Shown here: piece after piece, positions 60,163-64,000 of the stretch | Layout: every line of letters begins with the position of its first letter | Position numbering within the stretch: position 1 is the stretch's first letter | DNA from: Acidobacteriota bacterium | GTDB taxonomy: Bacteria > Acidobacteriota > Polarisedimenticolia > JACPZX01 | Assembly (NCBI GenBank): GCA_016195325.1 | Contig: JACPZX010000105.1 | Span: forward strand, 1 to 64,000 | Direction of reading: 5' to 3' | Length of the DNA stretch: 64,000 bases | The notes under the pieces: generated by a model | Told to the model about the DNA's origin: nothing | What the model saw: only the letters and a program-made list of their open reading frames with translations | The model's database searches: none | Made by a program: the position numbers and the translations under genes

Positions 60163-61188
60163 ATGAATGACAACGAGGCCACCGGGGGGCCGGCTCAAGA
60201 TCCTTACGTCCCCCCCTCCGCGCCGTCGGTCCAGCCCGAGCCCGACCCCGCGCCGCTCCTGACGCGCCTGATGGGCGTCGTGACGTCGCCGGCCTCCACC
60301 TTCAAGACGCTCGTGGCGCGCCCCGCCTGGGCGGGCATGCTCGCCGTCTACCTCGTCGCCCTGGGGATCTCGGCTCTCGTCTACAGCCTGAACGTGGACT
60401 GGGAAGGGCTCATGAAGGGGCAGTTCGAGGACTCGACGGCGTGGAAGCTCGCCTCGTCGATGCTCCCCGAGGACAAGCTCGGCGAGATCGAGCACGCCGC
60501 GGTCGAGGAGGTGGTCAGCACCGGGTCGGGCGGCATGGCGCTCCTGACGACCGCCAACACTGTGATCGGCGGCGCCATCGGCTTCATGATGATGGGCGTC
60601 ATCTACGGCACGCTCTTCTATTTGATGGGCGCCGTGGGAGATCTCAAGCTCGGCCGCGTTTACCTCGACGCCTTTCTTGCGCTCCTCATGACGCTCGGCT
60701 GGGTGATGGCCGGGGCGGTCCTGCGGGGCGTCTTCTTCTCGAACGACTCGCGGGCCGCCCTTCCATGGCAGGCCGGCCTCAACGCCGTCTTCCTCCTCGT
60801 CTTCCTCTACATGCTCCACGGCGCCGTCGAGAGGCAGCCGGCCTTCCGCAGGGTGATGTCGGTCTACGCCCACGGCATGGTGATCTCGACCATCGCCGCG
60901 CTCCTGGTCGTCGCCGTCGTGCTCCTCCAGTCGCAGCCGGTGACCGTCGGCGCGGACGAGATCCTGAGGTCGAACCTGGGCGCGCTCGCGGGGGTGAAGG
61001 GGACAGGGCTCGCCGCGACGCTCCTCGGCTCGCTCGACATCTTCACGGTATGGCAGCTCGTCGTTCTCTCCATCGGATTTGCCGCCCTGACCGGCTTTTC
61101 GGTCTGGACCTCCGCGTCGATCACCTTCCTGCCGTGGGGGTTCGTCACGATGGTGAAGGTCGCCATCGCCACCCTCTTCGGCGGCTGA
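60163..61188 (+). CDS. YIP1-family integral membrane protein
   Basis: A 341-residue protein with a proline-rich cytoplasmic N-tail (~1-32) and a YIP1-type core of five or six membrane helices. The N-terminal LLTRLMGVVTSPASTFKTL is the usual YIP1 entry. The long hydrophilic part between helices 1 and 2 (~85-130) is typical. Bacterial YIP1 proteins have no assigned biochemical role. It sits between the tolC-like and macA-like genes in a tight gene order, so an accessory part of the pump is possible. Confidence 0.8.
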   Translation: MNDNEATGGPAQDPYVPPSAPSVQPEPDPAPLLTRLMGVVTSPASTFKTLVARPAWAGMLAVYLVALGISALVYSLNVDWEGLMKGQFEDSTAWKLASSMLPEDKLGEIEHAAVEEVVSTGSGGMALLTTANTVIGGAIGFMMMGVIYGTLFYLMGAVGDLKLGRVYLDAFLALLMTLGWVMAGAVLRGVFFSNDSRAALPWQAGLNAVFLLVFLYMLHGAVERQPAFRRVMSVYAHGMVISTIAALLVVAVVLLQSQPVTVGADEILRSNLGALAGVKGTGLAATLLGSLDIFTVWQLVVLSIGFAALTGFSVWTSASITFLPWGFVTMVKVAIATLFGG

Positions 61189-61209
61189 GGCGAGGGACTC
61201 CCCGACCTC

Positions 61210-62529
61210 ATGAAGAAAATCCTCCTGGCCGCCGCCGTCCTGGCGGTGCTCGGCACGATCCTCGGGGTCTCGCTCAAGCAGACGTCGAAGGGGCGGGGGG
61301 TCAAGGTGTACATGGAGGACGCCGCGAAGCAGGCGAGGCTCCTCGCGACCGTCTCCGCCTCGGGAGAGGTGAAGCCCCGCGTCGAGGTGAACATCTCGTC
61401 GCAGGTCCCCGGCCAGATCGTCGAGCTGACGGTGCAGGAGGGGGACGTCGCGAAGGCGGGGCAGGTCCTCGTCCAGCTCGACCCGCAGCGCTACCGCTCC
61501 GAGCTCCAGCGCCTCGAGGCTCTCCTCCAGATGTATCGCATCAACGTCGAGAGGGAGGAGGTCTCGCTCCGGACCGCGGAGGTGACGCTGAGGCGGCAGG
61601 ACGCCCTGCACTCCGAGAAGATCGTCTCGGACGATCTCCTCGATCAGGCGCGCCTCAACGTGGATTCGGGCGCCATCGGCCTCAGGTCGCTCGGCGAGCA
61701 GGTGCGGCAGGCCGAGGCCGACCTCGGGCGCGCGCGGGACGATCTCTCGAAGACGACGCTGCGCGCCCCGATATCCGGGCTGGTCTCGCAGCTCAACGCG
61801 AAGGTCGGCGAGCAGGTGATCATCGGCACGATGAACAACCCCGGGACCGTCATCCTCACCCTGTCCGACATGACCGAGGTGCTGGCCGAGGTCCGCGTCG
61901 ACGAGACGGAGGTGACCGACGTGAAGGCGGGACAGGCGGCGAAGATCCGCGTGGACGCGGTCGAGGCGAAGGAGTACGACGGCGTCGTCGAGTCGATCAG
62001 CAACGCCGCGGTCCGCGAGGCGTCGGTCTCCCGCTTCCCCGTGAAGGTGCGCTTCCGCGCCCCCGATGCGCTGCTGAGGCCCGGGATGTCGGCGCACGCG
62101 CAGATCGAGGTCGAGGAGAAGAAGGACGTCCTCGCGATTCCTCTGCAGGCGATGGTGAGGCGATCGCTGAAGGATTTCCTAGACGACGGCAGCGGTTCGA
62201 AGAGGACCGCAGGGGCTTCCGGAGCCGCGGGCGCGGGGGGCGCGAAGGGGGGCGGCCCCACGGCGGCCGGCGGGGAGTTCGAGGGGAAGGATCCCGAGAG
62301 GGAGCAGGTCGCGGTCCTCGTCGTCGAGAAGGGCGGCCGGGCGAAGATGGTCAGGGTCCGGACCGGAATCAGCGACGCGTTCCGCGTCGAGATCCTGGAC
62401 GGCGTCGCGCCGGGGGACCACGTGGTTCTGGGCCCGTACCGCGTCCTGAGATCGGTCAAGAACGGCGACTATGTCCGCCGGGTCGAGAAGTCCGAGGCGG
62501 GTGAGGACCAGGATTCGGGCCGGGAGTGA
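61210..62529 (+). CDS. MacA/HlyD-type periplasmic adaptor protein
   Basis: A 439-residue membrane-fusion protein. An N-terminal membrane anchor ([20 protein letters not shown]) is followed by a barrel-sandwich (lipoyl) half ([28 protein letters not shown]), an alpha-hairpin (~100-165) and a beta-barrel domain ([14 protein letters not shown]...). A ~45-residue Gly-rich insert (around 333-370) interrupts the C-terminal domain. It joins the inner-membrane MacB-type ABC transporter to the TolC-like channel. It starts 21 bp after the YIP1 gene and ends 1 bp before the ATPase gene. Confidence 0.92.
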   Translation: MKKILLAAAVLAVLGTILGVSLKQTSKGRGVKVYMEDAAKQARLLATVSASGEVKPRVEVNISSQVPGQIVELTVQEGDVAKAGQVLVQLDPQRYRSELQRLEALLQMYRINVEREEVSLRTAEVTLRRQDALHSEKIVSDDLLDQARLNVDSGAIGLRSLGEQVRQAEADLGRARDDLSKTTLRAPISGLVSQLNAKVGEQVIIGTMNNPGTVILTLSDMTEVLAEVRVDETEVTDVKAGQAAKIRVDAVEAKEYDGVVESISNAAVREASVSRFPVKVRFRAPDALLRPGMSAHAQIEVEEKKDVLAIPLQAMVRRSLKDFLDDGSGSKRTAGASGAAGAGGAKGGGPTAAGGEFEGKDPEREQVAVLVVEKGGRAKMVRVRTGISDAFRVEILDGVAPGDHVVLGPYRVLRSVKNGDYVRRVEKSEAGEDQDSGRE

Positions 62530-62530
62530 G

Positions 62531-63271
62531 ATGATGCTGATTGAAACGAAAGACCTCGTGAAGATCTATCCGATGGGCGGCGAGCAGGTGCACGCCCTGA
62601 ACGGCGTGAGCTTCGGCATCGAGCGCGGCGAGTACGTCGCGATCATGGGCCCGTCGGGGTCCGGCAAGTCGACGCTGATGAACCTCATCGGGTGCCTCGA
62701 CACGCCGACGACGGGCTCGTACTTCCTCAACAACCGCGAGGTCAGCAAGATGGACGACAACGAGCTGGCCGCGATCCGCAACATCGAGATCGGCTTCGTC
62801 TTCCAGACCTTCAACCTGCTCGCCCGCACCACGGCGCTGCAGAACGTCGAGCTGCCTCTCATCTACGCCGGCGTGACGCGGGCCGAGCGCCATCGCCGCG
62901 CCGAGAAGGCGCTGGCGATGGTCAACCTCACCGACCGGATGGGCCACCGGCCGAACGAGCTCTCCGGAGGCCAGCGCCAGCGCGTCGCGATCGCGAGGGC
63001 TCTCGTCAACGAGCCGTCGCTCCTGCTGGCCGACGAGCCGACCGGAAACCTCGATTCGCGGACGGGTGAGGAGATCATGACCCTCTTCCAGACGCTCAAC
63101 GAGGCGGGGAACACCATCGTCCTCATCACGCACGAGGACGACATCGCCCGCTGCGCGAGGCGCGTCGTTCACCTGCGCGACGGCAACATCGTCTCCGACG
63201 AGCGGCAGACCGCGTCGAGACGCCTCGCCCCCCCGTCACCCGACGCGGCGGGCACGTCGGCGACGGCCTAG
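62531..63271 (+). CDS. MacB/LolD-type ABC transporter ATP-binding protein
   Basis: A 246-residue ATPase, starting at ATG 62531 (or 62534). Walker [10 protein letters not shown], signature LSGGQRQR, Walker [14 protein letters not shown] and H-loop LITHEDD are all present, with the MacB/LolD-type stretch [22 protein letters not shown]. In this cluster the ATPase and permease are separate polypeptides, unlike E. coli MacB. The C-terminal ~20 residues are a proline-rich tail. Confidence 0.95.
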   Translation: MMLIETKDLVKIYPMGGEQVHALNGVSFGIERGEYVAIMGPSGSGKSTLMNLIGCLDTPTTGSYFLNNREVSKMDDNELAAIRNIEIGFVFQTFNLLARTTALQNVELPLIYAGVTRAERHRRAEKALAMVNLTDRMGHRPNELSGGQRQRVAIARALVNEPSLLLADEPTGNLDSRTGEEIMTLFQTLNEAGNTIVLITHEDDIARCARRVVHLRDGNIVSDERQTASRRLAPPSPDAAGTSATA

Positions 63272-63303
63272 GGGCCGGAGAGGGATTTCCTCGAGGAGCG
63301 GAG

Positions 63304-64000
63304 ATGGCCAGCCTCGCGACCACCGGCGGTCTGTTCCTCGAGAACCTCGCCATCGCCCTCAAGGCGCTGTGGGCGAACAAGCTCCGCTCGATGCTGACGA
63401 TCCTCGGGATCCTGATCGGCGTCGCGGCGGTGATCGCCGTCGTCTCGATCGTCCAGGGGTTCTTCTTCGCCGTGAACAATCTCTTCAAGGACCTCGGCTC
63501 CGGCTGGGTCCGCGTCGTCTCCACCCGCCCCCCCGGAGAGGAGGGGCGCAAGCTCGGCGAGATCAAGCTCACACGCGCCGACGCCGAGGCTCTGCTCGAC
63601 TCCGGGCACGAGGTGCAGAACGTGGCCCCGCTCATGTTCGGCGCCAGCACCGTGAAGAAGGGGACCCGCGAGGTGAGCACCAACATCGCCGGAACCGTCG
63701 CGCCGTACCAGGACATCGTCGGTTTCTACGCGGGGAAGGGGCGGTTCTTCACCGACATCGACGACTCGCACCGGCGCAAGGTGTGCGTCGTCGGGTCGAA
63801 GGTGGCCGAGGACCTCGAGCTCCCGGACGACCCGACCGGGTCCACCGTTACCATAGGCGGGGCCGAGTTCATGGTGATCGGCATGATGGAGAAGAGGGGA
63901 GAGCTCATCGGCGTCGCGCTCGACGACTTCGTCTTCGTCCCCTACGGCGCCGCGCTGAATCTCTTCGGCCAGGAGAGGGAGGGGAACACGATCCTCGAGA
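63304..64000 (+). CDS. MacB-type ABC transporter permease, N-terminal part (cut by window edge)
   Basis: The gene starts at ATG 63304 with GAGGAG upstream and leaves the window at its right edge after ~232 codons. The first membrane helix is at ~30-55 (KLRSMLTILGILIGVAAVIAV, the MacB_PCD entry motif). A large periplasmic domain follows (SSTRPPGEEGRKL... and FFTDIDDSHRRKVCVVGSKVAEDL). The remaining three helices of a MacB/FtsX-type permease would lie outside. It pairs with the ATPase just upstream. Confidence 0.92.
   Translation, partial: MASLATTGGLFLENLAIALKALWANKLRSMLTILGILIGVAAVIAVVSIVQGFFFAVNNLFKDLGSGWVRVVSTRPPGEEGRKLGEIKLTRADAEALLDSGHEVQNVAPLMFGASTVKKGTREVSTNIAGTVAPYQDIVGFYAGKGRFFTDIDDSHRRKVCVVGSKVAEDLELPDDPTGSTVTIGGAEFMVIGMMEKRGELIGVALDDFVFVPYGAALNLFGQEREGNTILE

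Overview
The window is a GC-rich (sampled lines 70% or more), gene-dense bacterial chromosome segment with short intergenic gaps and many translationally coupled genes. The cell envelope is Gram-negative: there is a TolC-type channel, an Omp85-type barrel, a MacA/MacB-like pump and several secreted or lipoprotein products. The combination of DUF5916, DUF4097, CRTAC1/ASPIC-UnbV FG-GAP proteins, a reaction-centre-type dihaem cytochrome c and a 14-subunit-type complex I fits Acidobacteriota best (a Thermoanaerobaculia- or Polarisedimenticolia-like lineage). That placement is inference from gene content; no rRNA or tRNA gene was seen.

Layout: (1) 1-7657, minus strand, NADH-quinone oxidoreductase cluster nuoA-C-D-E-F-G-H-J-K-L, running off the left edge, with nuoB and nuoI missing from their usual places. 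(2) 7841-9405, a class-I glutamine amidotransferase and an AraC/cupin regulator. (3) 9437-14503, a secreted protein facing a GTGA-coupled operon of DyP peroxidase, Cu+-type P1B ATPase and an HExxH lipoprotein. (4) 14578-16361, an AT-richer two-gene cassette (DUF3696-type ATPase and PIN-like nuclease, TTGA-coupled) that looks horizontally acquired and is the best candidate for a new defence-like system. (5) 16452-20285, ribA and a large PHP-domain/GT-C glycosyltransferase fusion. (6) 20545-25855, a class A PBP with a probable CTG start, facing a ParB-like protein overlapping an Omp85 protein. (7) 25979-29953, a subtilase coupled to a second HExxH protein, then a 63-aa protein. (8) 29985-30163, a 179-bp element bounded by 20-bp perfect inverted repeats. 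(9) 30285-34050, zinc ribbon, RNase HI, YggS, DivIVA and hutI in a tightly coupled operon. (10) 34047-36316, a small membrane protein with a near-consensus leaderless promoter, and lepA. (11) 36399-42626, a DUF5916 protein and an operon of ECF sigma factor, zf-HC2 anti-sigma protein, DUF4097 and HEAT-repeat protein. (12) 42666-44779, tsaD and mtnA. (13) 44896-48431, methylmalonyl-CoA mutase catalytic subunit, NRDE protein and dihaem cytochrome. (14) 48497-55936, two FG-GAP/ASPIC proteins, a TPR protein and a sulfatase. (15) 56001-64000, two oligopeptide-type ABC ATPases, then tolC-like, YIP1-like, macA-like, macB-ATPase-like and a partial macB permease.

Two expression habits recur. The first is 4-bp stop/start overlaps (ATGA, GTGA, TTGA and probably CTGA). 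The second is -10 hexamers placed 6-8 nt before the initiation codon, which implies leaderless mRNAs. Both affect start-site choice across the window.
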